Part shown: one piece after another, positions 33,528-42,600 of the stretch
How positions within the stretch are numbered: position 1 is the stretch's first letter
How the letters are laid out: each line of letters opens with the position of its first letter
From: Paraburkholderia agricolaris
GTDB lineage: Bacteria > Pseudomonadota > Gammaproteobacteria > Burkholderiales > Burkholderiaceae
Direction: 5' to 3'
NCBI RefSeq assembly: GCF_009455635.1
Contig: NZ_QPER01000001.1
Span: forward strand, 1,426,001-1,490,000
DNA: 64,000 nucleotides
The notes under the pieces: model-generated
Databases searched by the model: none
What the model was told of the DNA's origin: nothing
What the model saw: only the letters and a program-made list of their open reading frames with translations
Made by a program: the position numbers and the translations under genes

Positions 33528-34082
33528 ATGAACCCAAGCTCCGAAACGCTTTCTCCCACGAACCTGCCGGTAGCCGAGGTGTTCCGCGCCGGCATGCGCC
33601 GTCTTGCTGCCGGCGTGTGCGTGGTGGCCGCGCGCAATGCGCAAGGCATACCGTTCGGCGTCACGGCGACCGCGTTGTGCTCGCTGACGATCGAACCGCC
33701 CGCGTTGCTGGTGTGTGTGAACCTCAGTTCGCCGCTCGCGCAGTGGCTGACAACGGGGGCCCGTTTTTCGGTCAATCTGCTTGGCCATGAACATGAAAGC
33801 CTGGCGCGCGTATTCGGCGGAATGGCCGGTGTGCCACGCGAAGCGCGCTTCGATCATGGTGAATGGCGCGAAGGGACGGGCGGCGCGCCCCATCTCGCGG
33901 ATGCGCTGGCGAATTTCCAGTGCAGCGTTGCGAGAACCACCGACTACGGTACGCATCGCGTGGTGATAGGTGCGGTCGATGCGGTGTCGCTGGGCGAGGC
34001 CGGGGCGGGGCTGGTCTATCGCGACGGGACATTTCATCCTCTCCCCGCGAAGCAGGCCAACGCTAGCGCATCTACTGCTTGA
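33528..34082 (+). CDS. Flavin reductase (HpaC/RutF-like)
   Basis: A 184-residue small flavin reductase that supplies free FMNH2 or FADH2 to the adjacent monooxygenase using NAD(P)H. ATG 33528 (MNPSSETL) has GAGG six bases upstream; ATG 33516, overlapping the preceding stop, is an alternative adding four residues. The fold's signature ACPVVA-type start appears as FRAGMRRLAAGVCVVAARN, then GVTATALCSLTIEPPALLVCVN and FSVNLLGHEHESLA. The stop at 34080-34082 overlaps the -35 box of the gntR promoter, so gntR expression is linked to the end of this operon. Confidence 0.93.
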   Translation: MNPSSETLSPTNLPVAEVFRAGMRRLAAGVCVVAARNAQGIPFGVTATALCSLTIEPPALLVCVNLSSPLAQWLTTGARFSVNLLGHEHESLARVFGGMAGVPREARFDHGEWREGTGGAPHLADALANFQCSVARTTDYGTHRVVIGAVDAVSLGEAGAGLVYRDGTFHPLPAKQANASASTA

Positions 34083-34118
34083 CTAACGCGTCCCTTCACC
34101 ATAATCTGAATTCAGAAT
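34079..34118 (+). promoter_or_regulatory. gntR promoter with the same operator as 23711-23728
   Basis: TTGACT (34079-34084), 17 bases, TAATCT (34102-34107), with the palindrome TCTGAATTCAGA (34105-34116) over the -10. The 18 bases 34101-34118 are identical to the operator before the first gene of the cluster. The -35 overlaps the flavin reductase stop codon. Indicates autoregulation by the following GntR protein. Confidence 0.87.
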
Positions 34119-34142
34119 TCGTAAATTAGAAAAGGAACTACT

Positions 34143-34844
34143 GTGGCCCAGTCCGACGACAAGGTTGTCAAACTTCCGAGGCGAACCGCGCTTAAGCCAA
34201 CCACGCTTAGCGAGAGCATTTATCAGGAAGTGCGTGGCCGTCTGCAGCGCGGCGAGATCGGCGCGGAAGAGCGCGTGCTCGACTACGAAATTGCTGCGGA
34301 ATTCGACTGCACCCGCATGCCGGTTCGTCAGGCGCTGTTGCGGCTCGCGAACGAAGGCTATCTGGTTGGCACCACGCGCGGCTTTGTCGTGCCGACCATT
34401 ACCAGCGACGACATCCACGAGATTTTCGAAGTGCGCCGGCTGCTCGAACCGGCCGCCGCGGCAAGCGCTGCCGCGGTACTGACGGACAAGCAGGAGGGCG
34501 AACTCAAGAAGGCGTATCAGAAGGCGCGCCGTGCGTACGACAAGCAGGATGCCGATCAGATGATTTCGGCCAACGTCGAATTCCGTGCGACGTGGCTCGA
34601 GGCAGTCCAGAACGCGCGCCTACGCTCCACCATCCTGCGCTTCGTCGATCACGCGCAGCAGGTCCGGATCGGCACGCTCAACAACCGCTCGACGCAAAAG
34701 ATCGTGATCGACGGCATGCGGGCCTTGCTCGAAGCATTTGTCGAACGCGACCCGAAGCTGATCAAGGTGGCCATGCTCGAATTCATGCTGAACGCCGAGC
34801 AGCAGTATTTCGCGTTGCTCAACGGCGACAAGTCGGACGAGTAA
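34143..34844 (+). CDS. GntR-family regulator, FadR/FCD subfamily
   Basis: A 233-residue regulator starting at GTG 34143 after AAAGGAAC. The N-terminal winged helix (about residues 20-85) includes ESIYQEVRGRLQRGEIGAEERVLDYEIAAEFDCTRMPVRQAL, the typical GntR helix-turn-helix. The C-terminal FCD domain (about 95-225) starts EIFEVRRLLEPAAA and is helical, binding a carboxylate ligand through metal in relatives. The operator at 34105-34116 in its own promoter and the identical one at 23715-23726 mark the two operons it probably represses until the pathway substrate or an intermediate is present. Confidence 0.93.
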   Translation: MAQSDDKVVKLPRRTALKPTTLSESIYQEVRGRLQRGEIGAEERVLDYEIAAEFDCTRMPVRQALLRLANEGYLVGTTRGFVVPTITSDDIHEIFEVRRLLEPAAAASAAAVLTDKQEGELKKAYQKARRAYDKQDADQMISANVEFRATWLEAVQNARLRSTILRFVDHAQQVRIGTLNNRSTQKIVIDGMRALLEAFVERDPKLIKVAMLEFMLNAEQQYFALLNGDKSDE

Positions 34845-34917
34845 GCCGAGGCAGCCCCGCAGCTAACGGCGAACGGCGCCGCCAGCGCCGAATTTCAGAA
34901 CCAGAGCAGGAGACAGT

Positions 34918-35664
34918 GTGCACGACACCCCGATTCTTTCGATGCTGCATGACAGACAACCGATCGACCTCATCTGGCTTTCATTGGGCAGTCCGGCCAT
35001 TGCGGAAATCGCCGCGCAGGCGCGGCCAGGCGCAATCGTGATCGATATGCAACACGGCTTGTGGGACCGGGCATCGCTCGAAGCGGCGGTGGGTGTCGTG
35101 CGTAACAGCACACGCGTGATCGTGCGCTGCGCCGACGACTCGCCGACTTCGATCGCACAGGCCCTCGATTCGGGCGCGCACTCGGTCCTGATTCCCCTGA
35201 TCGAAAGTGGGCGCGCGGCGGCGGATGCCGCATCGGCGAGCCGCTATCCGCCGGAAGGCACCCGCTCGGCGGGGGGCGTGCGGCCGCTGTTGCGCGGCGT
35301 CGAGACACTGCTCGAAGCCAATCGCGAAGTGGCGGTCGGGGTAATGATCGAAACCGTCGCGGGCGTCGATCAGGCCAATGCGATTGTGCGGGCAAAGGGC
35401 GTCGACTACATATTCATCGGCACGGGCGACCTCGCCATGTCGCGCGGTGCGAACCCGCCTGCCGACATCGAACGCGATTGTGAGCAGGTTCGCCGGGCCG
35501 CGCTCGAAAGCGGCCTGCCGTGCGGCATTTTTACGTCCAGCGCCACCGATGCCGCCAGGCGGCTCGAAACCGGCTACGCGCTGGCGGTGGTCGCCAACGA
35601 TATCGAACTGGTCAGACGCGGTGTGGCCGACGCGCGCGCGGCGCTGAAGACACGCACGACATAA
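34918..35664 (+). CDS. HpcH/HpaI-family aldolase
   Basis: A 248-residue class II aldolase of the pyruvate-dependent HpaI/2-keto-3-deoxy-sugar family, which splits 4-hydroxy-2-oxo acids into pyruvate (or oxaloacetate) and an aldehyde using a divalent metal. The histidine site appears as VIDMQHGLWD instead of the usual DxEHG; the metal glutamate is in VGVMIETVAG and the aspartate in IFIGTGDLAMSRG. GTG start at 34918. The altered DMQHG and IPLIES motifs may reflect a different substrate. It is the first enzyme gene after gntR and likely belongs to the second operon of the regulon. Confidence 0.9.
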   Translation: MHDTPILSMLHDRQPIDLIWLSLGSPAIAEIAAQARPGAIVIDMQHGLWDRASLEAAVGVVRNSTRVIVRCADDSPTSIAQALDSGAHSVLIPLIESGRAAADAASASRYPPEGTRSAGGVRPLLRGVETLLEANREVAVGVMIETVAGVDQANAIVRAKGVDYIFIGTGDLAMSRGANPPADIERDCEQVRRAALESGLPCGIFTSSATDAARRLETGYALAVVANDIELVRRGVADARAALKTRTT

Positions 35665-35752
35665 CGAAGCCGGTAGAAGCAGCAGGTTTGCGGCGATGCG
35701 TGTTGCGCGCGCCGCGGTCTGCGCACGTCCATTCTTTTTGTCTGGAGTCACG

Positions 35753-37087
35753 ATGACTGCACGCAGCACCGCTCTCGCGTCCGCGCCGACGCTCGAGCAC
35801 GGAGTCGAGCGGGCGCTGTTCGGCAGAATCGCATGGCGTCTGATGCCGTTTCTGTTCTGCTGTTATCTGATCGCGCAGATCGACCGGATGAACGTGAGCT
35901 TTGCGAAGCTCGAGATGCTACAGGACCTCGGTTTTTCGGAGACGGTGTATGGCCTCGGCGCAGGTATTTTCTTTGCCGGCTATGTGCTGTTCGAAGTGCC
36001 GAGCAACATGATGCTCAAGCGCTTCGGCGCGCATCGCTGGATCGGGCGCATCATGATTTCCTGGGGACTGCTATCGGCCGCCACGCTGTTCGTCACTACG
36101 CCTACCCAGTTCTACATCATGCGCTTCCTGCTCGGCGTGGCGGAAGCGGGATTCTTTCCGGGCATCATTTTCTATCTGACCCAGTGGTTCACCACGCGTT
36201 ATCGCACCCGTATGACCGCGATTTTCATGACGGCGATCGCGGTGGCGGGCTTGCTCGTCGGCCCCGTTTCGGGCCTGATTCTGCGCAGCATGCCGGGATG
36301 GCATGGCTTGCACGGCTGGCAGTGGCTGTTTCTGATCGAGGGCGTGCCCGCGGTTGCGCTTGGTCTTGCTTCGCTCATCTATCTCGACGCCACGCCACAG
36401 CACGCAAAATGGCTGAGCGCCGAACAGAAGCTCGCGCTCAGCGAAGCGCTGGCCGCCGAGCAAACCGGTGCGGCGGATTCGCGGCTTGCCGACGTGTTCC
36501 GGTCGCCACGCGTCTGGCTGCTCAGCGCGATTTACGGTTGCTACGGCATGTCGTTTTTCGGTTTCGTATTCTGGCTGCCGACGATCGTCAAATCGGCCGG
36601 CGTCGATAACCCGCTGCAAATCGGTCTGCTGACCGCGATACCGTGGGCTGTCGCCGTACTCGCGATGATGCGCATAGCCGCTTACGTGGATCGCCATCGC
36701 AACACGCGCGCCGTGCTGATCGTACTCGCCGTGCTGGCCGCGTTCGCGTGGGCGCTGAGTCCGCTCGTGCTGCACAACGTGGTGTTGTCGATGGCCGTGC
36801 TGACGCTGGCGATGTTCGGTTTGATGGCCTCGTTGCCGGTGTTCTGGAATCTGCCGACAAGTCTGTTTCGCGGCTCGGCAGCCGCAGCGGCGATCGCAAT
36901 GATCACTTCGCTCGGCAATCTGCCGGGATTCTTTTCACCCTATATCGTGGGCTGGATCAAGCAGACCACGGGTTCGATGAACCTCGCGATGGCGCTGTTC
37001 GCCGCCGTCACCCTGCTTGGCGCAATCCTGCTCGCCGTGCTGCGCGACGACGCGCGCGAGCCGGCCCGCTCACAACCTGCCACCTGA
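35753..37087 (+). CDS. MFS transporter, anion:cation symporter (ACS) type, second copy
   Basis: A 444-residue transporter starting at ATG 35753 with TGGAG upstream; a longer frame from 35696 has no good ribosome site. It shares the ACS motifs with the 26380 gene (QIDRMNVSFAKLEML, FEVPSNMMLKRFG, RFLLGVAEAGFFPGIIFYLTQWF), but sequence differences are many, so it is not a recent duplicate. It probably imports a related organic anion or a second form of the substrate. Located between the aldolase and FAD-oxidase genes. Confidence 0.92.
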   Translation: MTARSTALASAPTLEHGVERALFGRIAWRLMPFLFCCYLIAQIDRMNVSFAKLEMLQDLGFSETVYGLGAGIFFAGYVLFEVPSNMMLKRFGAHRWIGRIMISWGLLSAATLFVTTPTQFYIMRFLLGVAEAGFFPGIIFYLTQWFTTRYRTRMTAIFMTAIAVAGLLVGPVSGLILRSMPGWHGLHGWQWLFLIEGVPAVALGLASLIYLDATPQHAKWLSAEQKLALSEALAAEQTGAADSRLADVFRSPRVWLLSAIYGCYGMSFFGFVFWLPTIVKSAGVDNPLQIGLLTAIPWAVAVLAMMRIAAYVDRHRNTRAVLIVLAVLAAFAWALSPLVLHNVVLSMAVLTLAMFGLMASLPVFWNLPTSLFRGSAAAAAIAMITSLGNLPGFFSPYIVGWIKQTTGSMNLAMALFAAVTLLGAILLAVLRDDAREPARSQPAT

Positions 37088-37107
37088 TCCCGATACGCCT
37101 GATCATC

Positions 37108-38532
37108 ATGACCCAGCCTGAACATGAAGACGCTGCCTCGTCTGCCGACGTCATCGGCGAATTGATCGCCCAGCTTGGTGCCGATGTCGTGACGCTGCCG
37201 GACGCATTCGGCAACCGCAATTTTGCGGACTGGAGCGGCGTGCCGGGGGCGCTGCCGCGCGCGCTGATCCGGCCGCGCAGCACTGTCGACGTGGCGCGCG
37301 CGCTGGCGATCTGTCAGCGCCACCGCCAGCCTGTCGTTACGCAAGGCGGTTTGACCGGGCTGGCAGGCGGAGCGTGTCTCTGCGGCGGCGAAGTGGCGCT
37401 GAGTCTTGAGCGCATGAATGCGATCGAATCGATCGACACCGTATCCGGCACGATGACGGTTCAGGCGGGTACGCCGCTGCAAACCGTCCAGGACGCCGCC
37501 TTGGCGGCCGGATGGTTCTTCCCGCTGGACCTGGGGGCGCGCGGCAGTTGCACGATCGGCGGCAATCTGGCGACCAACGCGGGCGGCAACCGCGTGATCC
37601 GCTACGGGATGATGCGCGACCAGGTGCTCGCCGTCGAAGCGGTGTGTGCCGACGGCGCGGTGATCGGCGAGTTGCAGCCGATGCTCAAGAACAACTGCGG
37701 CTACGACACGAAAAACCTGCTGATCGGCAGCGAAGGAACTCTTGCCGTACTGACGCGCGCGGTGCTGCGTTTGCGGCCCCGGCCGCGCTCGGTGGCGACA
37801 GCATGGTGCGGGCTCGCCGATTACGCGGCGGTCACGCGTCTGCTGACGGTTGCGCAGGCCGAACTGCCGGCGGGCGTATCGGCCTTCGAGGTGATGTGGC
37901 CGGGCTATTACGATTTCGTGCTCGACCGGTTGCCGGCGTTGCGCGCGCCGCTCGCGCAGCGTCACGCGTTCTACGTGCTGCTCGAAAGCACAGGGGGCGA
38001 CGCGGCGCGGCATGCCGAAGACTTCGAGAACGTGCTTGCTGATCTGCTTGAAGACGGCACCGTGACCGACGCCGCGATCGCGTCGAACGAGCGCGATGCG
38101 CTGGCGTTCTGGGCGATCCGCGACGCGCCGGGCGAGTACCCCAAGCTGATTCCCGGCATGGTGGCGTTCGATATCAGCTTCTCGATCGCGCAGATCGGCG
38201 AGGTCGCGCAACGTTGCGAAGCGGCGCTGAAAACGCGCTGGCCGGACTGCGTCGCACTGGTCTATGGCCATCTCGGCGACGGCAATCTGCATGTCGTCGT
38301 GCATCGCCCGGATATCTCGAAGGAGACGGCACGGGAAATCGAAGCGCTCGTCTACGACCTCACACGCGAATACAACGGCTCGGTATCCGCCGAGCACGGG
38401 ATCGGCTTGAAGAAGCGTGACGTACTTGGCCATACGCGCAAGCCCGAGCATGTCAGATCGATGCGTGCCATCAAGGCCGCGCTCGATCCTTACAACATTC
38501 TGAATCCTCACAAACTGTTTGGTACTGACTGA
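37108..38532 (+). CDS. FAD-linked 2-hydroxyacid dehydrogenase (D-lactate/D-2-hydroxyglutarate type)
   Basis: A 474-residue flavoprotein starting at ATG 37108. The PCMH-type FAD domain (residues about 40-220) shows PVVTQGGLTGLAGGA, GSCTIGGNLATNAGGNRV and GSEGTLAVLTRAVLRLRP. The C-terminal FAD-oxidase cap carries YGHLGDGNLHVVVHRP and SAEHGIGLKKR, which include metal-binding histidines in relatives. The enzyme would oxidise a D-2-hydroxy acid to a 2-oxo acid, passing electrons to the quinone pool or a flavoprotein. Just upstream of the indolepyruvate oxidoreductase genes, it may feed them an aryl-pyruvate from an aryl-lactate. Confidence 0.92.
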   Translation: MTQPEHEDAASSADVIGELIAQLGADVVTLPDAFGNRNFADWSGVPGALPRALIRPRSTVDVARALAICQRHRQPVVTQGGLTGLAGGACLCGGEVALSLERMNAIESIDTVSGTMTVQAGTPLQTVQDAALAAGWFFPLDLGARGSCTIGGNLATNAGGNRVIRYGMMRDQVLAVEAVCADGAVIGELQPMLKNNCGYDTKNLLIGSEGTLAVLTRAVLRLRPRPRSVATAWCGLADYAAVTRLLTVAQAELPAGVSAFEVMWPGYYDFVLDRLPALRAPLAQRHAFYVLLESTGGDAARHAEDFENVLADLLEDGTVTDAAIASNERDALAFWAIRDAPGEYPKLIPGMVAFDISFSIAQIGEVAQRCEAALKTRWPDCVALVYGHLGDGNLHVVVHRPDISKETAREIEALVYDLTREYNGSVSAEHGIGLKKRDVLGHTRKPEHVRSMRAIKAALDPYNILNPHKLFGTD

Positions 38533-38626
38533 GCCGTATCGGACGGCACAACACAAGGGGTTGCTGCGCGCAGCAGACCGCCTTGTATGCCGCGACCGGT
38601 ACGCTCATCGCAAGGAAAGCATCGAC

Positions 38627-40885
38627 ATGGCTGAAAGATCGTTTAAGGCTGAAGTAGAGAAGCTGCGGACGCCGGCAGGCGAGGAGTTTCGCGGCGAAGG
38701 GATTCTGGGCGTCACCAAGGCGCTGCTGCAATCGGGCGTGTCGTACGTGGCGGGTTATCAGGGGGCGCCGATTTCGCATCTGATGGATGTGCTCGCGGAC
38801 GCCAATGAGATTCTCGAAGAACTCGGCGTGCACTTCGAGAGCAGCGCGAGCGAAGCGACGGCCGCGGCGACGCTCGCGGCCTCCGTCAACTATCCGCTGC
38901 GCGGCGCGGTTACGTTCAAGGCGACGGTGGGCACCAATGTCGCCTCCGATGCTCTGGCCAATCTCGCCTCGGGCGGCGTGACCGGCGGCGCGCTGATTAT
39001 TGTGGGCGAGGATTACGGCGAAGGCTCCAGCATCATGCAGGAACGCTCGCACGCCTTCGCCATGAAGTCGCAGATCTGGTTGCTCGATCCGCGGCCGAAC
39101 TTGCCTTCGATCGTCCATGCCGTCGAAAAGAGCTTCGAGCTATCCGAAGCGAGCAACACGCCGGTCATGCTGCAGATGCGGATTCGCGCGTGCCATGTGC
39201 ATGGGCGTTTCATCGCCAGCGAAAATATCCGCCCGACGTTTACGCTCAAGGATGCGATCGAGAACCCGGTGCGCGACGTCAGCCGGATTGTCCTGCCGCC
39301 CGCGAGTTTTCTTCACGAAGAGGAAAAAATCCAGCGCCGCTGGCCGGCCGCGATTGAATTCATCAAACGTGAAAAGCTGAACGAGTTCTTCGGCAACGAA
39401 CACGGCGATATCGGCATTGTCACGCAAGGCGGCATGTACAACACGCTGATGCGCGCGCTTCAACTGCTCGGCCTCGCCGACATTCATGGCAACACCGATG
39501 TGCCGCTCTATGTGATGAACGTCGCTTACCCGCTGGTCGACGACGAGGTCCGCGGCTTCTGCGAGAACAAGCGTGCGGTGCTCATGATCGAGGAAGGCCA
39601 GCCGGAGTTCGTCGAACAGTCCGTCAGCCTGATTCTCAGGCAGGCGGATATCGACGCGCGGCTGCACGGCAAGGACATGCTGCCGCGCGCCGGCGAATAC
39701 ACGCCGGTTGTGGTGATGAAGGGCCTGCTGAAGTTCTTCGAGCGCTATTGGCCGCGCTGGAACGGCCGGGCGGCGCTGTCCGAGGGCGTGCTTGCGGCCA
39801 TCGCGCCCCAGCGGCCAGTGTCCGTGCCGGTGCGCGTCGCAGCCGTCAGCGAGGCGGCGGATGATGCGGTGGCAGGGCAGGTGGTGGCACAGGTGGCCGA
39901 ATTGCCAGCGCCAACGCCAACGCCCGTGCCCGTGCCTGAGTTGCACCCCAGGCCACCGTCGTTCTGCACCGGCTGTCCGGAGCGGCCGATTTTCACCGCG
40001 ATGAAACTGGTGGAGCGCGAGCTCGGACCACATCATGTGAGTTGCGACATCGGCTGTCATCTGTTCTCGATTCTGCCGCCGTTCAATCTCGGCGCGACCA
40101 CGATGGGTTACGGACTCGGCTGGGCCGGCTCCGCCGCGTTCAATACCCACGAAACGCAGCGTCGCACGATCAGCATGATGGGCGACGGTGGCTTCTGGCA
40201 CAACGGGCTGACGAGTGGCGTCGGCAATGCGGTGTTCAACAAGAACAATAACGTGCTGGTGATTGTCGATAACGGCTACTCCGCCGCGACGGGTGGCCAG
40301 GACATCCTGTCGTCGCGCGCGGCCAACGCGATCCGCGCGACCAACAATCCGATTGAAACGGCGGTGCGCGGCGTCGGTGTGAAATGGGTCAAGACGATCA
40401 CGCATACCTATAACGTCGCGCAGATGCGCGATACGTTGCGTGACGCGCTCACCACACCCGAGACCGGGCCGAAGGTCATCATCGCGCAATCCGAATGCAT
40501 GCTGAACCGGCAGCGCCGCGTCAAGCCGCTGGTGAAGAAGCTGGCGAGCGAGGGCAAGCGGGTCGTGCGCGAGCGCTTTGGCATCGATTCCGATACCTGT
40601 ACGGGCGATCATTCGTGTATCCGCCTGTCGGGTTGTCCGTCGCTGACGGTGGCGGACAATCCCGATCCGCTGCGGCGCGAACCGGTTGCCGCCGTGCTGA
40701 ACAGTTGCGTGGGGTGCGGTTTGTGCGGCGAGGTTTCGCACGCGGCGGTGCTGTGCCCATCGTTCTATCGTGCGGAGGTCATCAGCAACCCGAGCCGGTG
40801 GGACAGGTTGTCGACGCGCGTGGCGGGCGCCGTCATTGGCTGGTTGCAGAAGCGCGTGGCCGCGCGGGAGATCCGCTATGTCTGA
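38627..40885 (+). CDS. Indolepyruvate ferredoxin oxidoreductase, alpha subunit with ferredoxin domain
   Basis: A 752-residue thiamine-diphosphate enzyme subunit. ATG 38627 follows AAGGAAAG. The N-terminal pyruvate-oxidoreductase domain shows YQGAPISHLMDVL and SSASEATAAATLAASVNYP. The TPP domain has FCTGCPERPIF, GCHLFSILPPFNLG, and the cofactor motif MGDGGFWHNGL ... DNGYSAATGGQD. The C-terminus has cysteine clusters (DTCTGDHSCIRLSGCP and NSCVGCGLCGEV), a two-cluster ferredoxin. It decarboxylates aryl-pyruvates to aryl-acetyl-CoA with ferredoxin or another acceptor. Overlaps the beta subunit gene by eight bases. Confidence 0.93.
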   Translation: MAERSFKAEVEKLRTPAGEEFRGEGILGVTKALLQSGVSYVAGYQGAPISHLMDVLADANEILEELGVHFESSASEATAAATLAASVNYPLRGAVTFKATVGTNVASDALANLASGGVTGGALIIVGEDYGEGSSIMQERSHAFAMKSQIWLLDPRPNLPSIVHAVEKSFELSEASNTPVMLQMRIRACHVHGRFIASENIRPTFTLKDAIENPVRDVSRIVLPPASFLHEEEKIQRRWPAAIEFIKREKLNEFFGNEHGDIGIVTQGGMYNTLMRALQLLGLADIHGNTDVPLYVMNVAYPLVDDEVRGFCENKRAVLMIEEGQPEFVEQSVSLILRQADIDARLHGKDMLPRAGEYTPVVVMKGLLKFFERYWPRWNGRAALSEGVLAAIAPQRPVSVPVRVAAVSEAADDAVAGQVVAQVAELPAPTPTPVPVPELHPRPPSFCTGCPERPIFTAMKLVERELGPHHVSCDIGCHLFSILPPFNLGATTMGYGLGWAGSAAFNTHETQRRTISMMGDGGFWHNGLTSGVGNAVFNKNNNVLVIVDNGYSAATGGQDILSSRAANAIRATNNPIETAVRGVGVKWVKTITHTYNVAQMRDTLRDALTTPETGPKVIIAQSECMLNRQRRVKPLVKKLASEGKRVVRERFGIDSDTCTGDHSCIRLSGCPSLTVADNPDPLRREPVAAVLNSCVGCGLCGEVSHAAVLCPSFYRAEVISNPSRWDRLSTRVAGAVIGWLQKRVAAREIRYV

Positions 40886-42512
40886 GCGTCCGATTGGTAT
40901 TGCGATTCTGGCGATGGGCGGCGAAGGCGGTGGCGTGCTCGCCGACTGGATTGTCGATCTCGCTGAGCATGAAGGCTATCCGGCGCAGACTACATCGGTG
41001 CCTGGTGTTGCGCAGCGCACCGGCGCGACGATCTACTACGTCGAATTTCATCCCCGCGCGCTCGACGTTCACGACCGCGCGCACGAACCGGTTCTTTCGC
41101 TAGTGCCGACACCGGGCGACGTCGACATTGTGCTGGCATCCGAGTTGATGGAAATGGGGCGGGCGATCCAGCGCGGACTCGTCACGCGGGACAGGACCAC
41201 GCTGATCGCTTCCACTCACCGGGTGTATTCGATGACGGAGAAGACGTCGATGAGCGACGGCCGCGTCGATCCTCGGCCATTTGTCGCGCAGGCGCAGAAA
41301 GCGGCGAAGCATTTCGTCCACGCCGATTTCGCGCGAATTGCCGAGCAGAACGGGAGCGTGATCAGCGCGGCTTTGTTCGGTGCATTGGCAGGCGCCAACG
41401 TGCTGCCTTTTTCTCGCGAGCAGTTCGAAGCCGCGATCAAACGGGCGGGCGTCGGCGTGCAAAGCAGTCTTAACGCTTTTGCGGCGGGATTCGCAACGGC
41501 GTTAGCGGCAAACAGCGATACGGCGCAGGCGAAGGACCAGGTGCCGGGCGATGCCGCGCCGGAACGGGGGCGTCAGCCATTCGATATCGGCTCGACGAAC
41601 CATCCGGAGATCGCCGCACTTGACCGGCGCATACAAAGCGAATTCCCGGCGCAAGCCGCGGACATTCTGCACCGTGCGGTGCGCCGCCTCGCGGACTATC
41701 AGGACGTGAGGTACGCACAGGCGTATCTGGACCGGCTCAAACCGCTGCGCGCGGCGGACGATGTCGCCACCTATGCGGTACGCGGCGACGACTTGCTGCT
41801 CGCCGAAACGGCACGGCACCTTGCGCTCTGGATGTCGTATGAAGACACCGTTCGAGTTGCCGAACTGAAAATCCGCGCTACCCGTTTCGCCCGCGTGCGA
41901 GACGAGGTCAAAGCCGCACCTGAACAACTGCTGCATATCAACGAATTTCTTCATCCGCGCATCGAGGAAATCGCCGACACACTGCCTGCCACGCTGGGGC
42001 GCTGGTTGCTGAAACCGGGCCCATTACGCTCGATGGTTGAGCGCATGACGTCGCGCGGCCGCGTGGTGCGGACCACGTCGTTGCGCGGTTTCCTGATGCT
42101 GTATGGGGTGGCCTCGCTGCGCGGCACGCGGCGCCGTTCGTTGCGCTACCAGCGTGAACAGGTGGAAATCGACGCCTGGCTGGCCCGCACGCTGCGCTAC
42201 GCGGCTCACGACTACGCACTGGCGCTTGAAATTGCACGCAGCCAGCGTCTCGTGAAGGGCTATGGCGACACGCACGCGCGGGGCATGCGTAACTACAGGA
42301 AGATCGAAGCCGTCTTACCGCTCATCGCTCGAACCGTTGCGCCGGCTGCGCGTCTGAAAGCGCTCTGCGAAGCCGCGTTGGCCGACGAGGAGGGCGTGTG
42401 TCTCGATGCGCTTCTCGATGAACTACGGCGCAACGAGGGCGTATCGAATGCGCACGCTGGACACGAAAGCGTGAACGTGGCGCGTGCCCCCGTGAGTTCC
42501 GCCACGCCTTGA
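40878..42512 (+). CDS. Indolepyruvate oxidoreductase beta subunit with DUF6537-type extension
   Basis: A 544-residue partner of the upstream gene, from ATG 40878. The N-terminal 190 residues are the gamma/beta-type oxidoreductase domain: AILAMGGEGGGVLADWIVDL, then SVPGVAQRTGATIYYVEF. The long helical remainder resembles the DUF6537-like C-terminal region of indolepyruvate oxidoreductases, including LKIRATRFARVRDEV and YGDTHARGMRNY. The two subunits together correspond to the single fused chain found at 49783-53379. Confidence 0.9.
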   Translation: MSERPIGIAILAMGGEGGGVLADWIVDLAEHEGYPAQTTSVPGVAQRTGATIYYVEFHPRALDVHDRAHEPVLSLVPTPGDVDIVLASELMEMGRAIQRGLVTRDRTTLIASTHRVYSMTEKTSMSDGRVDPRPFVAQAQKAAKHFVHADFARIAEQNGSVISAALFGALAGANVLPFSREQFEAAIKRAGVGVQSSLNAFAAGFATALAANSDTAQAKDQVPGDAAPERGRQPFDIGSTNHPEIAALDRRIQSEFPAQAADILHRAVRRLADYQDVRYAQAYLDRLKPLRAADDVATYAVRGDDLLLAETARHLALWMSYEDTVRVAELKIRATRFARVRDEVKAAPEQLLHINEFLHPRIEEIADTLPATLGRWLLKPGPLRSMVERMTSRGRVVRTTSLRGFLMLYGVASLRGTRRRSLRYQREQVEIDAWLARTLRYAAHDYALALEIARSQRLVKGYGDTHARGMRNYRKIEAVLPLIARTVAPAARLKALCEAALADEEGVCLDALLDELRRNEGVSNAHAGHESVNVARAPVSSATP

Positions 42513-42600
42513 CCGCTTGCACAACCGGTTGCCGATGCCTTCATCCCGACCCGCAGCCGCCCGTATTGAACCGACACTCGACCGTACCAGGGAACCCGTC

